From the NCBI RefSeq assembly GCF_029542625.1, contig NZ_CP120733.1, forward strand, positions 372,001 to 436,000: DNA of 64,000 nt, written 5' to 3'. Numbering within the stretch: the stretch's first letter is position 1; each line of letters opens with the position of its first letter. Both the position numbers and the translations under genes were made by a program. The notes below the pieces were generated by a model, which was given only the letters and a program-made list of their open reading frames with translations, made no database searches and was not told the origin of the DNA. This DNA comes from Tepidibacter hydrothermalis (GTDB lineage: Bacteria; Bacillota; Clostridia; Peptostreptococcales; Peptostreptococcaceae). Below, in pieces: positions 43,248-52,448 of this stretch.

Positions 43248-44042
43248 ATGGAAAAGAGATATTTAACACCTAAAGAAGTAGCTCAGGCAACTATCAAAAG
43301 TGGAATAGCTAAAGCTAATCTTAAGCTCTGTCATATGCTGATACTTGGGATTTTTGCAGGTATGTTCATAGCTTTTGGAGCTTATGGAGACATTGTAATA
43401 ATGCAGACATTAAAAAATATAGACGTAGGTTTGATGAAATTTTTTGGAGCACTAGTATTTCCTATAGGACTTATGTTAGTAGTTATGGCAGGGGCAGAAC
43501 TTTTTACTGGAAACAATCTTATGACTTTAGCTTTCATGGATAAGAAAATAACATTGAAACAACTTATGACAAATTGGATTGTAGTTTATATTGGGAATTT
43601 TATAGGGTCATTATTTTTAGTATTTGTATTGTTTAAAGCAAATTTATTTTCTGAATCAGCTACAACTTTAAGCGTTAATATAGCAAAAGCGAAAATATCT
43701 TTACCTTTTGGAGTATTATTTTTAAGAGCAATATTATGTAATATAATAGTGGTTTTAGCTGTATGGATGGCAACAGCTGCACAAGATATAGTATCAAAAA
43801 TATTTGCATGTTGGTTTCCTATAATGTTATTTGTATTATCTGGTTATGAACATAGTGTAGCAAATATGTTTTTTATACCAATGGGTAAGGCATTAGGGTT
43901 ATCAGTTAGTTGGATTGATATATTTACGGTTAACTTAATACCTGTAACCTTAGGAAATATAGTAGGTGGAGGTTTAATAGTTCCTATAGCGTATTATATT
44001 TGTTATGTTAAAAATAACAAAGAAAAAGTGAAAAATATATAA
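43248..44042 (+). CDS. Formate/nitrite transporter family channel (second copy)
   Basis: This 264-residue protein is a paralogue of the divergent gene next to it. It opens with LTPKEVAQATIKSGIAKANL and has GLMLVVMAGAELFTGNNLM. The pore-histidine block is LFVLSGYEHSVANMFFIP, and PVTLGNIVGGGLIVPIA lies near the C-terminus. Six membrane helices are seen. TTGGGGGAG precedes the ATG. Two formate channels side by side may serve export and import, or two conditions; the sequence does not say which. A strong terminator follows at 44074-44111. Confidence 0.9.
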   Translation: MEKRYLTPKEVAQATIKSGIAKANLKLCHMLILGIFAGMFIAFGAYGDIVIMQTLKNIDVGLMKFFGALVFPIGLMLVVMAGAELFTGNNLMTLAFMDKKITLKQLMTNWIVVYIGNFIGSLFLVFVLFKANLFSESATTLSVNIAKAKISLPFGVLFLRAILCNIIVVLAVWMATAAQDIVSKIFACWFPIMLFVLSGYEHSVANMFFIPMGKALGLSVSWIDIFTVNLIPVTLGNIVGGGLIVPIAYYICYVKNNKEKVKNI

Positions 44043-44073
44043 AAATTTAGATAGAGTGGTTTATAAAAAAATC

Positions 44074-44111
44074 AAGCCTATTAAAATACGATACAGTATT
44101 TTGATAGGCTT
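44074..44111 (+). terminator. Rho-independent terminator
   Basis: AAGCCTATTAAAATAC pairs with GTATTTTGATAGGCTT (one G-T pair) around a 6-nt loop. Confidence 0.75.
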
Positions 44112-44133
44112 TAAAAATTTTAATTAAAAATGT

Positions 44134-44161
44134 TGAAAAATATAGAAAACTTTCCGATATA
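44134..44161 (+). promoter_or_regulatory. Possible sigma-D (motility) promoter of the MCP gene
   Basis: TGAA (44134-44137), 15 bases, then TCCGATAT (44153-44160) closely match the Firmicutes sigma-D pattern TAAA-N15-GCCGATAT. The following gene is a chemotaxis receptor, a usual member of the motility regulon. Confidence 0.5.
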
Positions 44162-44307
44162 TACTACATTGGATATAAACAATTGATATTATGTAACTAA
44201 AATAATACAAAAAAAGTCAGTTTTATATGTTGAAAACGTATTTTTATTTGATATTATATATTATATTGGTAAGCGAAAAAAATATTTAAAACTGTAAGGA
44301 GGACAAA

Positions 44308-46347
44308 ATGAAGAAAAATAAAAGGCAAATCATCAATATTTTACCAAACACCTTTAAAAATAAGATGATAATGATATTACTACTAGTAATAATTATACCT
44401 GTGTGCACATTGGGGTATATGAGTTACTACAAATCTTATAATATTTTAGATGAAAATCTTATGAGCTCGAGTCAAGAAACCACAGCATTAGCAGAAAAAA
44501 TAATAAATGGATATTTGGACACTATAGAAATACAGTTAGATATGATTTCTGATACTAGTAATATTAGAAGAATCAATGAACTTCAAAATGAAGGTGTAGA
44601 CAAGGGGGCAGCACAACAAAAAATAGATGAATATTTAAGACTAAATAAAGAAAAAAATATAAATATAGAGCATAGTTATATAGTTGATAATAATAAAAAT
44701 TTATATATATATCCATATGTAGAATTACCTGATGGATTTGATCCAACTACTAGACCTTGGTATACAGAAGCTGTTGAAAATAATGGAAGTGTAGTCTGGA
44801 CGGAACCATACATAGATACTGACACGGGACAGATTACTATAACGGCATCAAAAGCTATAACGGATAATGGAAATTTTGTAGGAATAGTTGCGCTTGATGT
44901 TTCACTAAACAAGCTGTCTGAAGAAATAAGTAAGATTAAAATTGGACAAGAAGGTTATATTTTTGTAACTACTGTTGAGGGGATGACTATCTCACATAAA
45001 GAAAAAAGTGAAATAGGAACAACTCATATAACTAAACTAGATGTATGGAATGAAATTAAAACTAAAGACTCTGGTTTTGTAGAGTATACATATAATGGAG
45101 AAGATAAATGTGTAGGGTTTATAACAGATAAAAGATTAAATGTTAAAATACTTGGAGCTATGAATGAATCTGAATTAGAAAATGATACTAATGCAATAAA
45201 GTATTTTATACTGTATTGTATAATAGGTTCTATAATTATAGGAATAATAGTATCATCATTAATTGCAAGAAGTGTTACAAAACCTATAAATTCTTTAAAA
45301 GAAGTATTTTTAAAGGCTTCAAATGGAGATTTAACTGTAAAATCAAATATAAAAACTAAAGATGAGTTTGGTGATTTGGGAGAAAGCTTTAACTCTATGA
45401 TAGATAATATAAGAGATTTAGTTAAGAATGTAAAAGATTCTTCTGAAACTATATTAAATTCATCAGGATCTCTTGCAGAAACTACTGAACAAACTAGTAT
45501 TGCAACAAATGAAATTGGTCAAGCCATAGAGCAAATTGCAATGGTATCTAGTGATCAAGCTAGAGATACTCAAGATGGTTTGAATAAGGTAGAAGAACTT
45601 GCAGCGAGTATAGCAGAGGTTGTTCAATTAGAAACTAATATAAGTGATATAACTTTAAAGACTAATGAACTTAGCAGCAAAGGTGAAGATGTAGTTAAGA
45701 TATTAGATGAAAAATCAGAAATGACAAAACAATCATCTAGAGTTGTAAGTGAAATAGTATTTGAGGTTGATAAAAAATCGCAAGATATAGGAACTATAAT
45801 TCAAGCTATAACAAATATATCAGAGCAAACTAATTTATTAGCGTTAAATGCCGCTATAGAGGCTGCACGTGCAGGTGAAAATGGAAGAGGATTCGCAGTT
45901 GTTGCAGACGAGGTAAGAAAACTTGCTGAACAGTCAAATGAAGCTTCAAAGGAAATAGAAGAACTTATAAAAGGAATACAAGAGAAATCAAAACAAGCAG
46001 TTGAAAGAATGGAAGCTGGAAACAATATAATAATAGATCAAAATAAGGCTGTTTTAGATACTAAAAACATATTCGCTCAGATTTCAGATTCTATTGAGAT
46101 ACTTATTAAAAACAATGAATATGTGGTTGATCATACTAATTCTATGGATAATAAAAAGAATGATATAGTAGGAGCAATACAAAACCTTGCAGCATCATCA
46201 GAACAGACTTCAGCATCAACTGAGGAAGTATCAGCATCAACTGAGGAACAACTTGCATCTATAGAAAGTGTTGCAAGTTTAACTCAAGATTTAAATGATC
46301 TTGCAAATAATCTATCAACAGCTATAAATAACTTCAAAATAGATTAA
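44308..46347 (+). CDS. Methyl-accepting chemotaxis protein with dCache sensor
   Basis: This 679-residue receptor has an N-terminal membrane helix (about residues 15-35). A dCache-type extracellular sensor includes [20 protein letters not shown] and a second Cache half, [14 protein letters not shown] second membrane helix lies near residues 297-320, followed by a HAMP linker ([20 protein letters not shown]). The cytoplasmic signalling domain has the highly conserved tip [20 protein letters not shown]. It should sense a small organic ligand, often an amino acid in dCache receptors, and signal to CheA. AAGGAGG precedes the ATG. The gene is single and ends with a strong terminator. Confidence 0.92.
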   Translation: MKKNKRQIINILPNTFKNKMIMILLLVIIIPVCTLGYMSYYKSYNILDENLMSSSQETTALAEKIINGYLDTIEIQLDMISDTSNIRRINELQNEGVDKGAAQQKIDEYLRLNKEKNINIEHSYIVDNNKNLYIYPYVELPDGFDPTTRPWYTEAVENNGSVVWTEPYIDTDTGQITITASKAITDNGNFVGIVALDVSLNKLSEEISKIKIGQEGYIFVTTVEGMTISHKEKSEIGTTHITKLDVWNEIKTKDSGFVEYTYNGEDKCVGFITDKRLNVKILGAMNESELENDTNAIKYFILYCIIGSIIIGIIVSSLIARSVTKPINSLKEVFLKASNGDLTVKSNIKTKDEFGDLGESFNSMIDNIRDLVKNVKDSSETILNSSGSLAETTEQTSIATNEIGQAIEQIAMVSSDQARDTQDGLNKVEELAASIAEVVQLETNISDITLKTNELSSKGEDVVKILDEKSEMTKQSSRVVSEIVFEVDKKSQDIGTIIQAITNISEQTNLLALNAAIEAARAGENGRGFAVVADEVRKLAEQSNEASKEIEELIKGIQEKSKQAVERMEAGNNIIIDQNKAVLDTKNIFAQISDSIEILIKNNEYVVDHTNSMDNKKNDIVGAIQNLAASSEQTSASTEEVSASTEEQLASIESVASLTQDLNDLANNLSTAINNFKID

Positions 46348-46374
46348 AAAAATTAGATATTTAAAATCATTTTT

Positions 46375-46408
46375 AAGAGATACTTTATATAATAAAGTAT
46401 CTCTTTTT
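46375..46408 (+). terminator. Terminator of the MCP gene
   Basis: AAGAGATACTTTAT pairs with ATAAAGTATCTCTT around a 3-nt loop, followed by T residues. Confidence 0.8.
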
Positions 46409-46413
46409 ATCTT

Positions 46414-46576
46414 ATAGGAAACTATATCATTTTTTGTTTTGAGAATAACATTGATGGAAGAGCTATATTTGCAACTATTTTTAAGCAACAGAGTCGTGAG
46501 ACTTGTTGGCTCTATGAACTATGTGAATTTTGAGAACTGAGCCCTTAGGGATCGTTAGCGAGTAGACGAATTTTTT
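46414..46576 (+). repeat. Repeat B copy
   Basis: The blocks GGAAACTATAT, TAACATTGAT, GCAACTATTTTTAAGCAACAG, GAGACTTGTTGGC and GACGAATTTTTT occur in the same order as in the copy inside repeat A at 53702-53840. The right half holds a second, diverged core (GAGCCCTTAGGGATCGTTAG). Confidence 0.65.
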
Positions 46577-46625
46577 GACCTTGGATTAATTTAGTTATAT
46601 ACTTAGGTATGGTACAATTTTTTAG

Positions 46626-46872
46626 AAATGGAGTTCTTTAGAACTCGTTGGATACATGAGGCAAATAAAAGCATGAAGCAAAATTTTTACACTATAAGAG
46701 ATTATAAAGTTTTCAATCTGTGCATAACATTGATTAAGAGCTACACTTGTAACTACTTTTAAGTAACAGAGTAGTGAGACTTGTTGGCGCCATGAACTAT
46801 GTGAATTTTGAGAATGAAGCCTGTAAGGATAGTTGGCTACATTAGCCATGCAAAAGCATGAAGCGAATTTTA
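46626..46872 (+). repeat. Tandem repeat B fragment and copy before murB
   Basis: A core fragment (GGAGTTCTTTAGAACTCGTTGG...AGCATGAAGC, 46629-46680) is followed by a fuller copy starting near 46695. That copy has ATAACATTGAT, GTAACTACTTTTAAGTAACAG, GAGACTTGTTGGCGCCATGA, and ends in AAAGCATGAAGCGAATTTT at 46872. Only about 12 bases separate its end from the murB ATG. Confidence 0.65.
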
Positions 46873-46884
46873 TGGAGGTATATT

Positions 46885-47799
46885 ATGAATAAGCAAAATA
46901 TATATGATAAATTATGTGAAATTATTGGGGAAGAAAATATATTAGTAGATGAGCCTATGAAGAACCATACTTCATTTAAAATAGGAGGACCTGCAGATAT
47001 TTTAGTTACTCCAACAGATGAAAATCAATTAAAAGAGATCATGAAATATATAAAAAAAGAAAGTATTCCATACTTTTTAATGGGAAATGGTTCAAATCTT
47101 TTGGTTAGAGATGGTGGTATAAGAGGTGTAGTAGTTAAAATAGCTCAAAATTATAATAAATTCGAAATAAATGAAAACATTATAAAAGCTCAATCGGGAA
47201 TACTATTATCAACTCTTGCAAAACATATAGCTAAAAACTGTTATAAGGGATTTGAATTTGCAAGTGGTATACCAGGAACACTAGGTGGAGCTATTGCGAT
47301 GAATGCAGGAGCTTATGGTGGAGAAATGAAAGATGTAGTAAAATCTGTAAAAGTATTAAATCAACAAGGAGAAATAGTAGAACTTTCAAATGAAGAAATG
47401 GAATTTGGATACAGAACAAGTTTAGTAAATAAAGAAAAATTGATAGTATTAGAGGTTAAATTATCTCTTGAAAAGGGTAATTATGAAGATATAAAGAATA
47501 TACTTGACGATTTAACAGTTAAAAGAACTACTAAACAACCTCTTAATGTTCCAAGTGCAGGAAGTACATTTAAAAGACCAGAAGGTTATTATGCAGGTAA
47601 GCTTATAGAGGACAGCGGTCTAAAAGGAGTTCGATTAAAAGGAGCTCAAGTATCTGATAAGCACAGTGGATTTGTTATCAATGCAGGAGGTGCAACAGCA
47701 CAAGATATAATGGAGCTTATAGAATTCATTAAGAAGACTGTATATGATAAGTTTAAAGTTGAACTAAATGAGGAAGTTAAAATCGTCGGAGAAGATTAA
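46885..47799 (+). CDS. murB: UDP-N-acetylmuramate dehydrogenase
   Basis: MurB reduces UDP-N-acetylglucosamine enolpyruvate to UDP-N-acetylmuramate with NADPH and FAD, an early step of peptidoglycan synthesis. The protein has 304 residues from the ATG at 46885, which has TGGAGG 8 bases upstream; an earlier in-frame ATG at 46858 lies inside repeat B. FAD-binding blocks are HTSFKIGGPADILV and YFLMGNGSNLLVRDGG. The GIPGTLGGAIAMNAGAYGGE loop and the catalytic Ser in SAGSTFKRPEG are present, and a final Glu lies near the C-terminus. It opens the conserved murB-php-rapZ-yvcK-whiA-ptsH gene run. Confidence 0.94.
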   Translation: MNKQNIYDKLCEIIGEENILVDEPMKNHTSFKIGGPADILVTPTDENQLKEIMKYIKKESIPYFLMGNGSNLLVRDGGIRGVVVKIAQNYNKFEINENIIKAQSGILLSTLAKHIAKNCYKGFEFASGIPGTLGGAIAMNAGAYGGEMKDVVKSVKVLNQQGEIVELSNEEMEFGYRTSLVNKEKLIVLEVKLSLEKGNYEDIKNILDDLTVKRTTKQPLNVPSAGSTFKRPEGYYAGKLIEDSGLKGVRLKGAQVSDKHSGFVINAGGATAQDIMELIEFIKKTVYDKFKVELNEEVKIVGED

Positions 47800-47814
47800 A
47801 AAGGAGACGATAGG

Positions 47815-48537
47815 ATGAATATAATAGCTGATTATCACACTCATACGGTATATAGCCATGGAAAAGGAACTATAGAAGACAATGTATTAGAAGCTATAAA
47901 TAAGAGAATCAAGACAGTAGGAATATCAGATCATGGATATAAACACATGAGCTTTGGAATAAAATATAAAGATATAAAGAAGATGAGAGAAGAAATAGAT
48001 GAACTAAACGAGAAATATAGTAATATAGATATACTAATGGGGATAGAAGCCAATATATTAGATGATGAAGGAAATATAGATGTAGACGATAATATAAGAC
48101 AATATTTTGATTATATTATGGCAGGATATCATTTTGGTTCAACTCCAACGAAATTGATAAAGGGAAGTATAAATCATTTAATTAATTTTACAGGAATATG
48201 TAAAAAATCAGCAATTGAGTATAATACAAGAGCTGTTATTAATGCTATGAATAAAAATGATATATTTATAATAACTCATCCGGGTGCAAAGGCAAGTGTA
48301 GATCTTTTAGAAGTTGCAAAAGTGGCAAAAAAGACTAATACAGCGCTTGAGGTGAATTCAAAGCATGGACATTTAACTGTGGATGAATTAAAGCTTTTAA
48401 AGAATAGTGGAGTCAAATTTGCCTTAGGATCTGATGCACATGATCCTAAGGATGTGGGTAATTTTGTAAGTGGTATAAAGAGGATAAAACAAGCTGGTAT
48501 AGATATAAGTAGTGTTATAAATATAGACGGGAGATGA
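47815..48537 (+). CDS. PHP-domain phosphoesterase (YcdX-like)
   Basis: This 240-residue protein of the polymerase and histidinol phosphatase superfamily binds metal ions and hydrolyses phosphate esters. The metal ligands are visible in [42 protein letters not shown] and the final GSDAHDP. The true substrate is not known. AAGGAGA lies 9 bases before the ATG. It sits 15 bases after murB and overlaps or abuts rapZ. This position between murB and rapZ is conserved in Clostridia, so a link to cell-wall or sugar-phosphate metabolism is likely. Confidence 0.85.
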   Translation: MNIIADYHTHTVYSHGKGTIEDNVLEAINKRIKTVGISDHGYKHMSFGIKYKDIKKMREEIDELNEKYSNIDILMGIEANILDDEGNIDVDDNIRQYFDYIMAGYHFGSTPTKLIKGSINHLINFTGICKKSAIEYNTRAVINAMNKNDIFIITHPGAKASVDLLEVAKVAKKTNTALEVNSKHGHLTVDELKLLKNSGVKFALGSDAHDPKDVGNFVSGIKRIKQAGIDISSVINIDGR

Positions 48538-48542
48538 AGCAA

Positions 48543-49400
48543 TTGAAATTTATAATAGTAACAGGTCTATCGGGGGCAGGAAAAAGTGAAGCTATGAAGG
48601 CTTTAGAAGATATAGGTTTTTATTGTGTAGATAATTTACCACCTACTCTTATATCAAAGTTTGCAGAGATATGCTATCAGTCAAAAGGAGCTATTGAAAA
48701 AATAGCACTTGGTATAGACATAAGAGGAAGAAGCTTTTTTAATGATTTAAATGACAGTCTTGAAATGCTTGAAAAATTTGGATATGAATATGAAATATTA
48801 TTTTTAGACTGTAGTGATAATATTCTTGTAAAAAGATATAAGATGACAAGAAGAAATCATCCTTTAGCATCTAATACAGATATAGTAGAGGGTATAAAAA
48901 AAGAAAGAGAGATTTTAAAAGAACTAAAAGAGAGATCAAATAATATAATAAATACTAGTAACATGAAGCCAAGAGATTTAAAAGAAGAGATCAATAAATC
49001 ATATACAAGTGGAGATACAAAATCTAATTTAATAATATCCGTAACTTCATTTGGATTCAAACACGGAATTCCAATGGATGCAGACTTAGTATTTGATGTG
49101 AGATTTTTACCAAATCCATACTATATAGAAGAACTTAGAGAAAAGACTGGTGAAGAAGAAATAGTTAGAGAATATGTTATGAAATCTGACGTAAGCATAC
49201 AATTTTTTGAAAAATTAATAGACATGGTGAATTTTTTAATACCTCAATATATTAAAGAAGGTAAAAATCACTTAGTTATAGCTATTGGATGTACAGGTGG
49301 TAGACACAGATCTGTAACAATATCTAATTTATTGTATGATTTTCTTAAAGAAAAAAACTACAGTGTGCTTAAAAAACATAGAGATCATACATTGAGATAA
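48543..49400 (+). CDS. rapZ: RNase adapter/nucleotide-binding protein RapZ (YvcJ)
   Basis: This protein has 285 residues. The Walker A motif [19 protein letters not shown] is at the very N-terminus, and the conserved C-terminal [14 protein letters not shown] lies in the RapZ-specific domain. In Gram-negatives RapZ controls GlmS through small RNAs; in Firmicutes the homologue YvcJ hydrolyses GTP and affects competence and cell-wall supply. The TTG at 48543 is chosen: GGGAG lies 9 bases upstream, and homologues start with MKFVIVTGLSG. The ATG at 48534, which overlaps the php stop, has no space for a ribosome binding site. It ends 12 bases before yvcK. Confidence 0.88.
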   Translation: MKFIIVTGLSGAGKSEAMKALEDIGFYCVDNLPPTLISKFAEICYQSKGAIEKIALGIDIRGRSFFNDLNDSLEMLEKFGYEYEILFLDCSDNILVKRYKMTRRNHPLASNTDIVEGIKKEREILKELKERSNNIINTSNMKPRDLKEEINKSYTSGDTKSNLIISVTSFGFKHGIPMDADLVFDVRFLPNPYYIEELREKTGEEEIVREYVMKSDVSIQFFEKLIDMVNFLIPQYIKEGKNHLVIAIGCTGGRHRSVTISNLLYDFLKEKNYSVLKKHRDHTLR

Positions 49401-49412
49401 TTGGAGGAGACT

Positions 49413-50537
49413 ATGTATAATTTAGGGGTGTGGCTGTCATTTGTAGGTATAATTTGCTTATTGCTATCTGCTTATTTAAATTATGAAATGATAAAAAAAA
49501 GAAAACTTCTAGATAAAGCTAAAAGAGGACCTAAGGTAGTTGTTATAGGGGGCGGAACTGGCCAGTCTATATTTCTTAGGGGTCTTAAAAAGTTTACAAA
49601 TAACATAACTGCTGTAGTTACTGTTGCAGATGATGGAGGAGGTTCTGGAGTATTAAGAGAGGATCTTGGAATGTTACCTCCTGGAGACATAAGAAACTGC
49701 ATATTGGCTCTTGCAAATATGGAGCCTACAATGGAAAAAATAATGCAATATAGATTTGAAGAAGGAAAGTTAGAAGGACAAAGCTTTGGAAATCTTTTTT
49801 TAGCTGCTATGAATGGAATATATGGGAATTTAGAAATAGCAGTATCTAAAGTATCAGATATATTCGCTTTAACAGGAAAAGTATATCCTGTAACAACAGA
49901 GGATATAAATCTTATGGCTCAACTTAAAAATGGAAATATAGTAAGAGGGGAATCTGCAATACCTGAAGAAGTTAAAATTCAAGATACAAAGATAGATAGG
50001 ATATATTTACAGCCGAGTAACCCTAAGCCATTACAAGGAGTTTTAGATTCTATAGAGGATGCAGATATAATTGTAATGGGTCCTGGTAGTTTATATACCA
50101 GTATAATCCCTAATTTAATAGTGGATGGTGTTGCAGAAAAGATAGAAAAAAGTGATGCACTTAAAGTTTATATACCAAATATAATGACTCAACCAGGCGA
50201 AACAGATGATTACGATGTATGTGATCATGTGGACTCAATACTTAAGCACACTAAGTATGGGATAATAGATTTAGTTATAGCTAATAATGAAAGAATAAGT
50301 AAAGATGATTTAATAAAGTATGAAAACGATGGATCAAAACAAGTGCTAATAGACAAAAATCAAATAAAACAATTAAACTCTATGAATATTTCAGTTATAC
50401 AAACTAATCTTGTTGAGGTTAGAAAAAAGTATATAAGACACAACTCTGAAAAGATGAGTAGTATTATAGTTGGTTTGACTAATAAGAGTAGTTGTAATTG
50501 GTTGATTAAAAATTTTATTAATAAATTTAACTCCTAA
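49413..50537 (+). CDS. yvcK: Gluconeogenesis factor YvcK (CofD-like)
   Basis: This protein has 374 residues from the ATG at 49413, with TTGGAGGA 9 bases upstream. One N-terminal membrane helix (residues 6-24) is followed by the CofD-like fold. Its main motifs are VVVIGGGTGQSIFLRGLKKF, VADDGGGSGVLREDLGMLPP and a mid-protein MGPGSLYTSIIPNL. YvcK binds UDP-GlcNAc-type sugars and is needed for growth on gluconeogenic carbon and for normal cell shape in Bacillus subtilis. The membrane helix is common in clostridial versions. The gene is part of the murB to ptsH operon. Confidence 0.9.
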   Translation: MYNLGVWLSFVGIICLLLSAYLNYEMIKKRKLLDKAKRGPKVVVIGGGTGQSIFLRGLKKFTNNITAVVTVADDGGGSGVLREDLGMLPPGDIRNCILALANMEPTMEKIMQYRFEEGKLEGQSFGNLFLAAMNGIYGNLEIAVSKVSDIFALTGKVYPVTTEDINLMAQLKNGNIVRGESAIPEEVKIQDTKIDRIYLQPSNPKPLQGVLDSIEDADIIVMGPGSLYTSIIPNLIVDGVAEKIEKSDALKVYIPNIMTQPGETDDYDVCDHVDSILKHTKYGIIDLVIANNERISKDDLIKYENDGSKQVLIDKNQIKQLNSMNISVIQTNLVEVRKKYIRHNSEKMSSIIVGLTNKSSCNWLIKNFINKFNS

Positions 50538-50603
50538 TATAGAGGATTTGAAGCTTTTATGTAGAATTTTTTATTATTATGCTTTTTTTAAGGAGTGAGA
50601 AAT

Positions 50604-51038
50604 ATGAGAGAAGAGATTAGTGCTGGTGGCGTAGTATTATTTGGAAATGCAATACTTCTCTTAAGAAAGTATAACGGAGATTGGGTACTTCCAAAGGGAA
50701 AAGTAGAAAAAAATGAGGAAAAAGATGAAGCGGCGTTAAGAGAAGTGCTTGAAGAATCAGGTGTAAAAGGAGAAATTATTAAGTACTTAGGAGAGATTCA
50801 TTATACTTTTAAAGAGAACTGGGATGAAAATAAGACTGTTCACAAAACTGTTTTTTGGTATCTAATGAAAGCAAAAACTATGAATACTATTCCTCAAAGA
50901 GAAGAAGGTTTTGTAGATGCTAAGTTTATACACATTAATAGGGTTGTAGATCTTGCAAAGTATGATGATGAAAAAGAAATAATTAAGGTTGCACTTGATG
51001 AAATAAAAAAAATTATATTTAATTTAAACAATTTTTAA
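50604..51038 (+). CDS. NUDIX hydrolase
   Basis: This protein has 144 residues from the ATG at 50604, with AAGGAG about 9 bases upstream. The Nudix box is complete: GKVEKNEEKDEAALREVLEE, then SGV, with the Glu residues that hold Mg2+. The flanking VVLFGNAILLLRKYNGDWVLP and FVDAKFIHI fit small house-cleaning NUDIX proteins such as Ap4A or nucleotide hydrolases. The exact substrate is not clear. It lies between yvcK and whiA, an insertion relative to the minimal rapZ-yvcK-whiA order but found in some Clostridia. Confidence 0.88.
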   Translation: MREEISAGGVVLFGNAILLLRKYNGDWVLPKGKVEKNEEKDEAALREVLEESGVKGEIIKYLGEIHYTFKENWDENKTVHKTVFWYLMKAKTMNTIPQREEGFVDAKFIHINRVVDLAKYDDEKEIIKVALDEIKKIIFNLNNF

Positions 51039-51059
51039 AAATGGTATAGGTGATAAAAA

Positions 51060-52016
51060 ATGTCATTTTCAAGCAAAACTAAGAATGAGCTAGTAAGAGT
51101 TAGCTCTTCAAAGAAAATATGTAACATAGCAGAACTTTCAGGAATAATAAGAATGAGTGGAACTATTAAATTAAAGGGATTTCAAAAGTTAAATCTTGAA
51201 GTAGCCACGGAAAATGCAGCAATAGCTAGGAAAGTATTTAAACTTTTGAAATCAAACTTTAATATTCACACTCAAATAATGGTAAAGAAAAATAGAAATT
51301 TGAAAAAAAACAATAGTTATATACTTAGTATAACTAGTGAGATGGGAGCAAGTACTTTATTAAAAGATTTAGGTATACTAAATGAAGGTAATAACCTTAT
51401 TATAAATAATGAGATACCTAACTCTATAATGGAGACTAACGAGCTTAAAAAATCTTATATAAGAGGTGCATTTTTAGGAGGAGGATCCGTTAGTGATCCC
51501 GAAAAAGCATATCATTTAGAGTTTGTAACAAACAAAGAACAATACAGCATATCTCTTAGTGAACTGATAAACTCACTTGGATTTAATAGTAAGATAGTTA
51601 TAAGAAAGAGTAATTATGTTATTTATTTAAAAGAAAGTGAGCAGATATCAGACTTACTAAATATAATGGGAGCTCATAAGGCGCTTTTAGATTTAGAGAA
51701 TGTTAGAATAGTAAAACAGATGAGAAATGATGTAAATAGGATTGTTAATTGTGAAACAGCAAATCTAAGTAAAACTGTAAATGCAGCTATAAGACAAATA
51801 CATAATATTGAATATATAAAAAGTACAGTTGGACTAGAATCATTACCTAAGAGTTTAAAAGAAATAGCTTCTATTAGACTTCAATATCAAGATTTTAGCT
51901 TGAAAGAATTAGGTGAACTTCTAGATCCTCCAATTGGAAAGTCTGGAGTAAATCATAGACTTAGGAAATTAGAAAAAATAGCAGAGGATTTAAAAGGAAA
52001 GGGTAGGGGAATATGA
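51060..52016 (+). CDS. whiA: DNA-binding protein WhiA
   Basis: This 318-residue protein has the WhiA layout: an N-terminal [12 protein letters not shown] segment, two LAGLIDADG homing-endonuclease-like repeats without catalytic role ([13 protein letters not shown] and [15 protein letters not shown]), and a C-terminal helix-turn-helix ([20 protein letters not shown]). WhiA affects cell division and chromosome segregation in Firmicutes and sporulation in actinomycetes. The start is ATG, with TAGGTGA upstream. It overlaps ptsH by 4 bases (ATGA), which suggests coupling. Confidence 0.93.
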   Translation: MSFSSKTKNELVRVSSSKKICNIAELSGIIRMSGTIKLKGFQKLNLEVATENAAIARKVFKLLKSNFNIHTQIMVKKNRNLKKNNSYILSITSEMGASTLLKDLGILNEGNNLIINNEIPNSIMETNELKKSYIRGAFLGGGSVSDPEKAYHLEFVTNKEQYSISLSELINSLGFNSKIVIRKSNYVIYLKESEQISDLLNIMGAHKALLDLENVRIVKQMRNDVNRIVNCETANLSKTVNAAIRQIHNIEYIKSTVGLESLPKSLKEIASIRLQYQDFSLKELGELLDPPIGKSGVNHRLRKLEKIAEDLKGKGRGI

Positions 52017-52279
52017 TAAAAAGAGAGTTTGAAATTTTTAATAAAGTAGGACTTCATGCAAGACCAGCAGCTTTATTCGTTCAAACTGCTAGTAAATTTA
52101 AATCTCAGATATCCATTGAGAAGGACAATAAAACAGTAAATGGTAAATCTATAATGGGAGTGTTAACACTAGGAGCATCTTTTGGTGATAAGGTTACTAT
52201 TATTATAGATGGGCCTGATGAGGACGAAGCTATTAAGGCTATTGAAGAGTTTTTTAATGAAAAGTTAAAGAGTTTGTAG
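52013..52279 (+). CDS. ptsH: HPr phosphocarrier protein
   Basis: This 88-residue protein has His15 in GLHARPAA, the site phosphorylated by enzyme I in sugar uptake, and Ser46 in NGKSIMGVL, the site of HPr kinase control in Firmicutes. As His15 is present, it is HPr-like rather than Crh, which has Gln there. Crh occupies this whiA-adjacent position in Bacillus, so this protein may act in carbon catabolite control as well as sugar transport. It overlaps whiA by 4 bases. A strong terminator follows at 52282-52310 and ends the murB operon. Confidence 0.88.
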   Translation: MIKREFEIFNKVGLHARPAALFVQTASKFKSQISIEKDNKTVNGKSIMGVLTLGASFGDKVTIIIDGPDEDEAIKAIEEFFNEKLKSL

Positions 52280-52281
52280 AG

Positions 52282-52310
52282 AAATCCCCTTAAATTTAAG
52301 GGGATTTTTT
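52282..52310 (+). terminator. Terminator of the murB-ptsH operon
   Basis: AAATCCCCTTAAA pairs with TTTAAGGGGATTT as a continuous palindrome, followed by T residues, 3 bases after the HPr stop codon. Confidence 0.85.
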
Positions 52311-52448
52311 AGGTTTTGAGGGTTATCAAAAACTATCTATGAAAATACCGGGAATGTAACGCTATAAAAAAAACTTGATATTGCAAATCATTATTATATA
52401 ATTAATATAAATGTGTTAAATTAAAGACATAAAAAATGGAGGTGCTTA

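Larger units (their letters stand above)
46348..46884. other. Intergenic region made mostly of repeat B copies
   Basis: No gene is seen. After the MCP terminator the rest is repeat B: one copy at about 46414-46576, a fragment at 46626-46688, and a third copy at about 46695-46872, whose end touches the murB ribosome binding site. Confidence 0.55.
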
